Shown here: in pieces, positions 17,373 to 24,327 of the stretch | How the letters are laid out: each line of letters begins with the position of its first letter | Numbering within the stretch: the first letter of the stretch is position 1 | Source of the DNA: a virus | Length of the DNA stretch: 46,216 bases | Strand: one strand, 5' to 3' | Virus record (IMG/VR): IMGVR_UViG_3300042398_001228 | Span: 1-46,216 of that record | Notes under the pieces: generated by a model | The model's database searches: none | Seen by the model: only the letters and a program-made list of their open reading frames with translations | Told to the model about the DNA's origin: nothing | Made by a program: the position numbers and the translations under genes

Positions 17373-18191
17373 TTATTTATAATTAAATTTTTCAAAGAAC
17401 CAAGCATAACTTTGCTTGATTGAATCGCAGTTTTGGAAACCTAAAATACTAGTGTAATCTTGTTCTACTGGTTTGATAGGTGATTGGATTTTATGGTCTC
17501 CAAATATTCCATGTATTACATCATTTTCATGTGTAAGTTGTTCTACGTTTTCAAAATCATGTTTAAAATACGGGATATCAAGATACTTATAAATTCGTTG
17601 CATTTCAGCTTCAGGGTTTGAAGTAAAATCTTCAAAACGAATAAATAACATATGACTATCATATCCTTGCTGTATAGCATCTTTTAGCCATTCTAATGCT
17701 GGTCCAACTGGTGGGGAAACAGAAAAATGTTGTAAACGAGAGTCTGCAGTCATATTTTTAAGTTGCGCTCCGTTTACGATTTGAGGATCTTTATGTGGAT
17801 TTTTTCTGTAATTTTTTTCCATAGAGGCAAATATACCTCTTAGGTCGCGAACCATTACAATTGCTTTTGCTCCGGGTTCAATAAAATTTGCAAAACGGAA
17901 ATTACCGGTCCATGCTCTACTTTTATCTATAACATATGGGCGTTCAGTAATAGCATCAAAATACCCATACAAGCCAGCTTTACAAAACCCATGAAATGCT
18001 TTTTTCATTTCTTCTGGGTCTTGTGCTTTAAAGGCATCTCCTGTTGAGTATATTGTTCGGGCTGTTAGAAGGAATTCAACAACCCCAGATGTTGGGGTTG
18101 CGTAAATATCCGGATTTTGCATTAATACATTTTGCAACAATGTAGAACCGGCACGTGGAAGTGACGAGTTAAAAAAAACTTTTTTTACCAT
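17373..18191 (-). CDS. Sulfotransferase
   Basis: 272 residues. SLPRAGSTLL at about 9-18 is the 5'-phosphosulfate-binding loop of PAPS-dependent sulfotransferases (PRSGSTLL type), and MVRDLRGIFASM is the 3'-phosphate-binding segment (RD followed by a serine). DKSRAWTGNF and IRFEDFTSNPEAEM are also family-typical. It would move sulfate from PAPS to a hydroxyl of a sugar, protein or lipid. The APS kinase that makes PAPS follows one base downstream. The target is unknown: the tail fibre encoded upstream on the same transcript or a host surface glycan are candidates. Confidence 0.9.
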   Translation of the reverse strand: MVKKVFFNSSLPRAGSTLLQNVLMQNPDIYATPTSGVVEFLLTARTIYSTGDAFKAQDPEEMKKAFHGFCKAGLYGYFDAITERPYVIDKSRAWTGNFRFANFIEPGAKAIVMVRDLRGIFASMEKNYRKNPHKDPQIVNGAQLKNMTADSRLQHFSVSPPVGPALEWLKDAIQQGYDSHMLFIRFEDFTSNPEAEMQRIYKYLDIPYFKHDFENVEQLTHENDVIHGIFGDHKIQSPIKPVEQDYTSILGFQNCDSIKQSYAWFFEKFNYK

Positions 18192-18210
18192 AAAACTATT
18201 TTAATTTAAA

Positions 18211-18624
18211 TTATGCTTCTTCTTTTGGTTGGTCTGGAGATTTAATAATATTATTATATTGTTCTTTTAGTTGTTCTTGCATAGACGTTCTTTCTTGAAG
18301 TATTCGTTGTGCTTGTTCCTCTCCAAATGTTGTAATTAAATATGCTTGTACACTTTCATCTTTAAGATTAATTTCAGTAATATCTAAACAACCTTTAATC
18401 ATAGCTAAGGTTTGTTCTGTGTATACAGGAGTAGGTTCTACAGGAATAAATCCTTCATTAGCTACATTTTCTTTAGGTCCTCTTGCATTCATTAAATCTT
18501 CAGCAGCTGATTGGAGTTTTACAATAGTATTGTATTCTCTTTCACCTGGTGCTTTTTTAAAGATGCTAGCGTCTGCTGGCCTAATATTAGGGCCTTTTTG
18601 CGGTAATCCTATTTCTTTTCCCAT
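18211..18624 (-). CDS. Unknown protein between tail fibre and sulfotransferase
   Basis: 137 residues from the ATG at 18624 (MGKEIGLPQKGPNIRPADAS); a reading from 18666 overlaps the upstream gene and is rejected. The N-terminal third is proline- and lysine-rich, the rest helical (QTLAMIKGCLDITEINLKDE and a glutamine-rich coiled-coil-like helix QERTSMQEQLKEQYNN). No family is recognised. The start lies one base after the upstream stop. It may be a virion component or fibre accessory protein by position. Confidence 0.5.
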   Translation of the reverse strand: MGKEIGLPQKGPNIRPADASIFKKAPGEREYNTIVKLQSAAEDLMNARGPKENVANEGFIPVEPTPVYTEQTLAMIKGCLDITEINLKDESVQAYLITTFGEEQAQRILQERTSMQEQLKEQYNNIIKSPDQPKEEA

Positions 18625-18625
18625 C

Positions 18626-18862
18626 TTATACAGTATATGCTTCTCCAGCAACGATACAAGCATCAATATCTGTTCTTTGCTGTTCCGTTAAAGCGGTTGT
18701 AAAAAATTCTTTTTTTAACATCAATTTTAAATGACCAACATTTCGTTCTACATTTGCTTTTTTCTTATCATCTATTGTTTCTGTGATAAGTTTGTTGATT
18801 AGATTTACTGAATCAAATGCAGCGCTAATTGCTTTTGCTGGGTTTGGGGTTTTATTTTCCAT
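18626..18862 (-). CDS. Unknown small helical protein
   Basis: 78 residues, helical and lysine-rich in the middle (DDKKKANVERNVGHLKLMLK) with an amphipathic C-terminal half (ALTEQQRTDIDACIVAGEAY). It lies 20 bases after the tail-fibre gene and one base before the next gene. I do not recognise it. Its position fits a fibre assembly or structural accessory role. Confidence 0.5.
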   Translation of the reverse strand: MENKTPNPAKAISAAFDSVNLINKLITETIDDKKKANVERNVGHLKLMLKKEFFTTALTEQQRTDIDACIVAGEAYTV

Positions 18863-18882
18863 TTGTTTATTTAAATTTTAAA

Positions 18883-21273
18883 TTATTGAATCATTAATAA
18901 TCGGTATGTGTTTCCGTTTAGGTTTATTGCAAAAGTGTGAGTTGAACTTGCACTTACTTCAGATACAACTGGTCCTAGTGGGTGGGCTCCAGAACCTAGA
19001 GCAAGTTGGCCGTTTGCGTTTGCTGTAGCTAAGGCTCCTAAAATAAGTGAACCTGAATAGTTGCCTGTTTGGGTTTGATGTCCTAATCCTGTATTAAATG
19101 AACCTGTTGTATTATCATATAATGCACTTGCACCTAGAGCAACGTTATTAGATCCTGATATGTTGTTATATAAAGCATTATTTCCTAAAGCTACATTATT
19201 ATTTCCTGTAGTGTTGTAATATAAAGAATAACCACCTAGGGAAAGATTACTAAAACCTGAAGTATTGGTTCTTAAAGCACTAGAGCCGAATGCAATGTTG
19301 CTATTTCCTGTTAAATTACTATATAAAGGTTTATAACCTAGAGCAATATTAAATGATCCTGATGTATTTGCATTTAAAGCCTCTTGTCCTAAAGCAATGT
19401 TTTGATTTCCTATTGTATTGTTATATAAAGTTCCTCTACCTAAAGCAACGTTATTTCGTCCTGTTGTATTATAATATAAAGCTTGGCTACCTAAAGCAAT
19501 ATTGTAATACCCTGTTGTATTATTTCTTAAAGTATCTGGGCCTAAAGCAACATTATTATATCCTGTTGTGTTTGAATATAAAGCACCTACACCTAAAGCG
19601 GTATTGTTGCTCCCCTGGTAATTGTTGCGTAATGCAGATGCTCCTAAAGCAATGTTATTAAAGCCGTATTGGTTATAATATAATGCGTTGAAACCTAAAG
19701 CAATGTTATTACTACCATTATAGTTATAATATAAAGCTTGGCTACCTAAAGCAATATTAAATTGACCATTATAATTACCAGCTAAAGTAAACGGACCTAT
19801 TCCTATGTTTGCTAATCCGTTATTATTGTTTTGTAAAACTCCGAATCCAATCGCTGTGTTAAGTTGGCCTGTTGTATTTCCAAGTAATGCTCCTACACCT
19901 AAGGCTACGTTTGCATTTCCTGTATTGTATACTAATGAATAAGCACCTAAAGAGATGTTATTATCTGCTGCTACGTTGTATAAAGATGAGTAAGCTCCGA
20001 TTGCTATGTTTCTGTCTCCAGTTTGACTATTACGTAAAGCGTCTTTACCAATAGCTGTATTGTAGACACCTGTTGTATTATCATATAACGCACTTGCACC
20101 TAGAGCAACATTATTAGATCCTGATGTGTTGTTATTTAAAGCAGATGCACCTAGAGCAACGTTATTAGACCCTGATGTGTTGTTATTTAAAGCAGATGCA
20201 CCTAGAGCAACGTTATCTGAGCCTGTTGTGTTTTTACTTAACGCATTTGAACCTAAAGCAACGTTATTTGAACCTGTTGTATTTCCAGATAAAGCACTAA
20301 GACCTAAAGCGATATTGTTACTTCCGGATGTGTTTGAGAATAGAGCCGCTCGGCCTAAGCCAATATTGTTTTCACCAGTACTGTAAGTGTAAGTGTATGT
20401 TAAAGGATCATATATTCTTTGCCCTCGCAATGCACTATAACCAAATGCTATATTATTATCAGCAGTATGGTATTGTAAGGCTCTTTTACCTAAAGCAACA
20501 TTATAAGATCCACTAACATTATAATACAAAGCGTTTGTACCTAATGCAACGTTGTTGTATCCAGTTGTGTTTTGTTTTAAAGCATTATATCCTAAAGCAA
20601 CGTTTTGATATCCTGTAGTGTTTTGTTGCAAAGCTTCATAACCTAAAGCAACGTTTCCGTTTCCTGTAGTGTTGTTTTGTAAAGCTTCGTAACCTAATGC
20701 AACGTTATAATCTCCTGTAGTGTTGTTTTGTAGGGCTTCATAACCTATAGCAATGTTATATTCTCCTGTTGTATTATCACGTAAAGTCTCGTAACCTATA
20801 GCAACGTTATAACGTCCTGTTGTGTTATAATATAAAGCTTCTCGGCCTAAAGCAATATTTGATTGGCCTGTTGTATTATAATATAAAGCATCTCGGCCTA
20901 AAGCAATATTATCATTTCCATAAGTATTATATTGTAACGCATCTCTACCTATAGCAATATTGTTATCTCCTTCTATATTTTCTCTTAAAGAATCTCTACC
21001 TAAAGCAATATTGTTAGAGCCACTTATATTATTATATAAAGCATCTCGGCCTAAAGCAATATTATAATTTCCTATTGCGTTTAATTGTAAAGCATTATTG
21101 CCTAAAGCAATATTTGAATATCCTGCTGTATTATTAAGTAAAGTGTTTGGGCCTAAAGCAATATTAGAAGAAATATTACCACCTCCTAAACCTAAGTTTA
21201 TTCCGTTAATTGAGCCTGAAGGTACTTCTAAAGATCCGCTTACTAGTATTAATGATCCTGATAAAATTGGCAT
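18883..21273 (-). CDS. Tail fibre or adhesin with about 41 YadA-head-like repeats
   Basis: 796 residues. After a 36-residue N-terminal part (residues 1-20 contain GSLILVSGSLEVPSGS), about 41 tandem repeats of 17 residues run to residue 741. The consensus is N-(I/V)-A-L-G-x4-L-x2-N-T-T-G-x2, which resembles the left-handed beta-roll repeats of YadA-type adhesin heads. Such proteins are homotrimers that bind host surfaces. Repeats vary in sequence but hardly in length; one near residue 280 carries an insertion (DPLTYTYTYSTGEN). A non-repeat C-terminus of 55 residues closes the fibre. The N-x-T tripeptides and YY pairs recur many times. It heads the transcript that also carries the sulfation cassette, behind a class B motif. 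Confidence 0.85.
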   Translation of the reverse strand: MPILSGSLILVSGSLEVPSGSINGINLGLGGGNISSNIALGPNTLLNNTAGYSNIALGNNALQLNAIGNYNIALGRDALYNNISGSNNIALGRDSLRENIEGDNNIAIGRDALQYNTYGNDNIALGRDALYYNTTGQSNIALGREALYYNTTGRYNVAIGYETLRDNTTGEYNIAIGYEALQNNTTGDYNVALGYEALQNNTTGNGNVALGYEALQQNTTGYQNVALGYNALKQNTTGYNNVALGTNALYYNVSGSYNVALGKRALQYHTADNNIAFGYSALRGQRIYDPLTYTYTYSTGENNIGLGRAALFSNTSGSNNIALGLSALSGNTTGSNNVALGSNALSKNTTGSDNVALGASALNNNTSGSNNVALGASALNNNTSGSNNVALGASALYDNTTGVYNTAIGKDALRNSQTGDRNIAIGAYSSLYNVAADNNISLGAYSLVYNTGNANVALGVGALLGNTTGQLNTAIGFGVLQNNNNGLANIGIGPFTLAGNYNGQFNIALGSQALYYNYNGSNNIALGFNALYYNQYGFNNIALGASALRNNYQGSNNTALGVGALYSNTTGYNNVALGPDTLRNNTTGYYNIALGSQALYYNTTGRNNVALGRGTLYNNTIGNQNIALGQEALNANTSGSFNIALGYKPLYSNLTGNSNIAFGSSALRTNTSGFSNLSLGGYSLYYNTTGNNNVALGNNALYNNISGSNNVALGASALYDNTTGSFNTGLGHQTQTGNYSGSLILGALATANANGQLALGSGAHPLGPVVSEVSASSTHTFAINLNGNTYRLLMIQ
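19051..21165 (-). repeat. 51-bp coding repeats of the tail fibre
   Basis: About 41 copies of a 51-base unit encode the 17-residue beta-roll repeat. Most copies differ at many positions, but neighbours at about 20090-20220 are nearly identical, pointing to recent duplication there. Such tracts can gain or lose units by recombination and so change fibre length. Confidence 0.9.
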
Positions 21274-21290
21274 GGTTGATTTTGTTTATC

Positions 21291-21306
21291 GTTTATTATA
21301 AATATT
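21291..21306 (-). promoter_or_regulatory. Class B upstream motif (putative late promoter)
   Basis: The minus strand reads AATATTTATAATAAAC, 17 bases before the tail-fibre ATG and at the end of the thioredoxin gene. It is flanked by a short inverted repeat (TCGTT and AACGA). If active it would drive the fibre, the two small genes and the sulfation cassette. Confidence 0.4.
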
Positions 21307-21550
21307 AACGATTGAATAAAGATCGAATTTCTTCTTTAGTTTTTGTACCTACTGCTCTACCAATCTCCATTCCGTTTTGTACTACAACTATTGTAGGGAC
21401 TGAACGGATATTGTATTGGTCTGATGTTTGAGGGGAAGCATCTACATCAATAAATGTGATAGGTATTTCATTTTGCATTGACTCTACTAGTGGTCTAAAT
21501 GCTTTGCATGGATTACACCATGATGCGCTAAAGTATAGTACTTGTTTCAT
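21305..21550 (-). CDS. Thioredoxin
   Basis: 81 residues, a minimal thioredoxin fold. The redox site is FSASWCNPCKAF (CxxC with Asn-Pro instead of Gly-Pro) and the cis-proline loop is RSVPTIVV. Host thioredoxins have about 105 residues; short forms like this are common in T4-like phages. It could reduce the phage ribonucleotide reductase encoded at 31624-34305, whose C-terminal CVAC pair needs a reductant. It is the last gene of the QueC-QueD-QueE operon. Confidence 0.9.
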   Translation of the reverse strand: MKQVLYFSASWCNPCKAFRPLVESMQNEIPITFIDVDASPQTSDQYNIRSVPTIVVVQNGMEIGRAVGTKTKEEIRSLFNR

Positions 21551-21607
21551 TTTGTTATAATATAATTAATTTTGTAATCTCCAAATGTTGTTGTGACTGT
21601 ATACATA

Positions 21608-21778
21608 TTATTCATCTATTAGGTCATAATCATTATCATCAGCAACTACAATTATTTCAACTACAATAGCTTGTTCAAGTAATGCTTCTTTAATATCTCT
21701 GAGTATGTTTTGTGTGGTTTCTCTTGTAAAGCCATGTTCTTCCCAATACTCAGTAATCATTTCTGTTAATTCATTCAT
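21608..21778 (-). CDS. Small acidic protein of unknown function
   Basis: 56 residues from the ATG at 21778 (MNELTEMITEYWEEHGFTRE) to TAA at 21608. It is strongly acidic, with an ending DDNDYDLIDE. The gap to QueE is 15 bases and to thioredoxin 57, so it is part of that operon. The first 10 residues contain LTE and ITE triplets, but the rest of the tag is missing, so I do not count it as tagged. No family is recognised. Confidence 0.5.
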   Translation of the reverse strand: MNELTEMITEYWEEHGFTRETTQNILRDIKEALLEQAIVVEIIVVADDNDYDLIDE

Positions 21779-21793
21779 TTTTTTAATTTTATA

Positions 21794-22567
21794 TTAAACT
21801 CCTCTTTTAGTGTCAAATGCAATGATGTGATCTCTTCCTGTCATATTGTATCCTTTTTCAGCACACATATCAAATACAATAGGATACATTTTAATTAACT
21901 CTTCACGAGTGTCTCCTGCAGGCATAATATATGTTTTAGATTTTGGGATGTTTAACAACACACGAAATTCTTCAATTTCTTCTAAATTATATCCTGTACC
22001 ATCCCAAACTGGTTTGTAGTGGTAATCTGTATGATAGGCTAACATTTGTTTGATTGTATCAAGATTTAATCTAAATTTATTGTGTTGATCAATCATTTTT
22101 TGGTCCACAATCGCTCCTTGAGGCGTAACAGCACCAAGTACGGGTATAGAATTATCAAATTTTGGGCTGAGAGATATAAGACCCAAAGGATAGTCAGTAG
22201 CGATAAAGTGACTCCCTTCAGTTTCAATCGTAATAAGAATGTCTCTTTCATTTGCAAAGTGTGTAAGTTCGTTTACAAGTGCAGGATGCATTGTAGGTGA
22301 ACCACCTGTTAACATCATTTCCTTAATATGAGGATTTTCATCATAAATACGAATAATATTGTTGAACGTAAATGTTCCTTTTTCAGGGTGGATGCTCGTA
22401 TACCAGCTATCACACCAACCGCCTTCACCAAAGTAGCATCTGTGGGTACAACCAGTAGTTCTTACTGCAATTGTAGGGCGGCCAAACCGACTGCCTTCGG
22501 ATTGTACGCATCGATATAGTTCTACTATTGGTAATACTTTATTGTAATCTTCTATTCTATTCTTCAT
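21794..22567 (-). CDS. queE: 7-carboxy-7-deazaguanine synthase QueE (radical SAM)
   Basis: 257 residues from the ATG at 22567; an upstream ATG at 22594 in the same frame would add nine residues, and both overlap the QueD gene. ELYRCVQSEGSRFGRPTIAVR is the QueE start (IFYSLQGEG-like), followed by GCTHRCYFGEGGWCDSWYTS, which provides three cysteines (C-x3-C-x7-C) for the radical SAM 4Fe-4S cluster and the CD(S/T) ending. MMLTGGSPTMHP is the GGEP-like SAM site. It turns 6-carboxy-tetrahydropterin into 7-carboxy-7-deazaguanine. The second cysteine spacing is longer than the classical CxxxCxxC. Confidence 0.9.
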   Translation of the reverse strand: MKNRIEDYNKVLPIVELYRCVQSEGSRFGRPTIAVRTTGCTHRCYFGEGGWCDSWYTSIHPEKGTFTFNNIIRIYDENPHIKEMMLTGGSPTMHPALVNELTHFANERDILITIETEGSHFIATDYPLGLISLSPKFDNSIPVLGAVTPQGAIVDQKMIDQHNKFRLNLDTIKQMLAYHTDYHYKPVWDGTGYNLEEIEEFRVLLNIPKSKTYIMPAGDTREELIKMYPIVFDMCAEKGYNMTGRDHIIAFDTKRGV

Positions 22568-23021
22568 AACTAGCTGAATTTCTTTCATGTTCATAAACTT
22601 CTACTTTGATAGCTTTTACTCTACCTTCTGTTTCTTCTTTTAAGAATGCATTTATTACATAATATAAATGTTCTGCAAATTTTTCACAGCCTGTATTAGG
22701 TAAAATTCTTAATTGGATTATACCATCTTCATCCATTTGTTTAAATTTATCTAAATATGGGTCATCTAATGCAATTATTGTAGTGTGATCTAATAAAAAC
22801 GTAAAATAGTCTTTTGGAGACATACCTGCAATTTGAGTTTTTGCACGTTTCATACCACCAAAATCCCATACCCAATTTCTATGATCTAATTCCCCTTCAA
22901 ACCATACTCTAAATGATACAGCATATCCATGTAAGAATTTACAATGAGTATCTTCTGCTTTCCATTGACGGAAACATGCTGAGTATCCGTCAAATAATTT
23001 TGTTGAATTATATTTTGCCAT
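22557..23021 (-). CDS. queD: 6-carboxy-tetrahydropterin synthase QueD (divergent)
   Basis: 154 residues. The order of conserved parts is kept: a catalytic cysteine in THCKFLHGY, WVWDFGGMK for the first turn, LLDHTTIIALDDP, NTGCEKFAEHLY and VEVYEHERNSASY with the pterin-binding glutamate. It acts after GTP cyclohydrolase. The zinc site is odd: canonical QueD has FSAAH and HGH, whereas here these are YSACF and HGY, so two of the three zinc histidines are replaced. Related phage proteins with RQW and HGY exist to my recollection, so this may be a subfamily rather than decay. It begins one base after QueC. Confidence 0.85.
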   Translation of the reverse strand: MAKYNSTKLFDGYSACFRQWKAEDTHCKFLHGYAVSFRVWFEGELDHRNWVWDFGGMKRAKTQIAGMSPKDYFTFLLDHTTIIALDDPYLDKFKQMDEDGIIQLRILPNTGCEKFAEHLYYVINAFLKEETEGRVKAIKVEVYEHERNSASYEE

Positions 23022-23022
23022 T

Positions 23023-23850
23023 TTAATTATTATGTGTTTCTAATACTTTTGTTACTTGTTCTACAACAAATTCCCAATACACAGGACCTTCTTCGTCTGC
23101 ATATCCTGCAGGATCAGGGCGACCTAATTTAATAAATGCTTCTACTCGTTCAACTGAACTAGCTGATTTATAATCTGAGAACCAGTCTCCCCATATTTCA
23201 TCATCTGTAAATGTATGGGGGATAAAAATTGGTTTGTAAGATGTCATTGTTCTTGAATACACTTCGTTAAAGTCTAAACCTAAATCTTCACACAATATTT
23301 CTCCATCTTGTAAAATAGTGAATTTATCACCTTCAAGATATGGTGTAAAATAACCTACTTTCTCAGAACCCCAATTACCAATTCTAAATGCTGCGTCATC
23401 TGCATCTCTAAATTCTTGTCTACAATCAGGATAAATTGCATGATCACCTGCATGTATTCCTAAGGCAATGTCACATTGTTCACCTGTTTGATCAGCTTTA
23501 GATAAAGCAACTGCTTGCACAATAGATGCAAATATTTTGTTTCGATTTGGAACAACTGTTGCTTTCATATTTTCTTCAGCATAGTGTCCTTCAGGTACTT
23601 CATCTCCGCCTGTTACAAGTGCTGAGTTAAGTAGATCTGTTAAGCCATCTAATTTAATAACACGGTAATTAATGTCATATTTGTAACATAGATAATCTAC
23701 TAATGATTGAGCGCGTTCAAGCTCAACTCTATGTTTTTGTCCATAATCAAATGAAATTGCTGTTACTGTATTGTACTCTTTCAAGCAGCGAAGTAATAAT
23801 GTGCTGGAATCCATTCCTCCAGATAATGATATTACTACATGTTTTTCCAT
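23023..23850 (-). CDS. queC: 7-cyano-7-deazaguanine synthase QueC (zinc site missing)
   Basis: 275 residues. The ATP-pyrophosphatase loop SGGMDSS is at 9-15, then ISFDYGQKHRVELERA, VVPNRNKIFASIV and GDHAIYPDCRQEF, all typical of QueC, which makes preQ0 from 7-carboxy-7-deazaguanine. The usual C-terminal zinc ribbon (SC-x-CGxCxxCxxR) is not there: the corresponding stretch reads TSYKPI and then SASSVERVEAF, with serines in place of the cysteines. The start overlaps the 57-residue gene by 16 bases. The enzyme should bind ATP, but its stability or product may differ from host QueC. Confidence 0.88.
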   Translation of the reverse strand: MEKHVVISLSGGMDSSTLLLRCLKEYNTVTAISFDYGQKHRVELERAQSLVDYLCYKYDINYRVIKLDGLTDLLNSALVTGGDEVPEGHYAEENMKATVVPNRNKIFASIVQAVALSKADQTGEQCDIALGIHAGDHAIYPDCRQEFRDADDAAFRIGNWGSEKVGYFTPYLEGDKFTILQDGEILCEDLGLDFNEVYSRTMTSYKPIFIPHTFTDDEIWGDWFSDYKSASSVERVEAFIKLGRPDPAGYADEEGPVYWEFVVEQVTKVLETHNN

Positions 23851-24008
23851 AATTCGTCGTTGTTTAATGTTTTAAATTGTTCTTTAGTTAATCCTTTCAT
23901 TAACATATACATTTCGAAATCAATGTCTAAAAGTCTCCAATGATCATACCACTCGGATTTCCAGGTTTCACGGAATTTTTCAAATTCTTGTTTTGTTACT
24001 TTATCCAT
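23835..24008 (-). CDS. Small unknown protein before QueC
   Basis: 57 residues from the ATG at 24008 (MDKVTKQEFEKFRETWKSEW), three bases after the preceding stop, to TAG at 23835 inside the QueC gene (16-base overlap). It is helical with many aromatic residues (EWYDHWRLLDIDFEMYM). No family is recognised. Tight packing supports it as a real gene of the Que operon. Confidence 0.5.
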   Translation of the reverse strand: MDKVTKQEFEKFRETWKSEWYDHWRLLDIDFEMYMLMKGLTKEQFKTLNNDELWKNM

Positions 24009-24010
24009 AA

Positions 24011-24274
24011 TTAAAAAGGTAATTCATCATCATCAACATTTCCTGTCCAATCATGTCCTTTAGGTAAATCGTCCATTTGGATATGTCCTGGCCCTCTAAA
24101 ATGGAAATCAAGAAAATCTCTTGGGTAAAGAAGAACTTTACCTGTATATTTTGGGTTTGAAATTTCTCGAATTTGAAAAGGCACACCTTTTTTATCTGCT
24201 TCTGCTTTAACTTCTAAACCTAGTTTTTCACCTGCTGGCTTTCCTAGATAATCATATAAACTTAAATATTCCAT
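24011..24274 (-). CDS. Small protein with an SSB-like acidic C-terminal tip
   Basis: 87 residues, first gene of the Que operon. The body (KVLLYPRDFLDFHFRGPGHI) is not a family I recognise. It ends GNVDDDELPF. Bacterial SSB ends in DDDIPF, which recruits repair and replication proteins, and the phage gp32-like protein here ends DDDEDAPF. A third protein with this tip may dock on the same partners or imitate the SSB tail. It starts behind a class A motif. Confidence 0.55.
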   Translation of the reverse strand: MEYLSLYDYLGKPAGEKLGLEVKAEADKKGVPFQIREISNPKYTGKVLLYPRDFLDFHFRGPGHIQMDDLPKGHDWTGNVDDDELPF

Positions 24275-24292
24275 AACTTTTGTATTTTAAAT

Positions 24293-24305
24293 AAATATAA
24301 GAAAA
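24293..24305 (-). promoter_or_regulatory. Class A upstream motif (putative promoter)
   Basis: The minus strand reads TTTTCTTATATTT, 18 bases before the ATG at 24274, and would drive the 87-residue gene, QueC, QueD, QueE, the 56-residue gene and thioredoxin. Confidence 0.5.
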
Positions 24306-24327
24306 CTAATTATAAACTCCAAATTAG
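24306..24327 (-). terminator. Possible weak terminator
   Basis: On the minus strand CTAATT pairs with AATTAG across a 10-base loop that begins at the DpdA-like stop codon, followed by TTTTCTTA. The stem is AT-rich and short. It follows the same terminator-then-class-A-motif layout as at 6276-6308. Confidence 0.4.

Noticed and set aside
20126-20386. Plus-strand open frame with repeated LFKADAPRAT-type peptides.
   Set aside because: It is the antisense of the tail-fibre repeat and inherits its periodicity; there is no upstream start signal.
19051-21165. The 51-base periodic sequence looks at first like a CRISPR array.
   Set aside because: The units are in one reading frame of a long fibre gene, there are no distinct spacers and no cas genes, and the repeat is explained by the beta-roll protein repeat.
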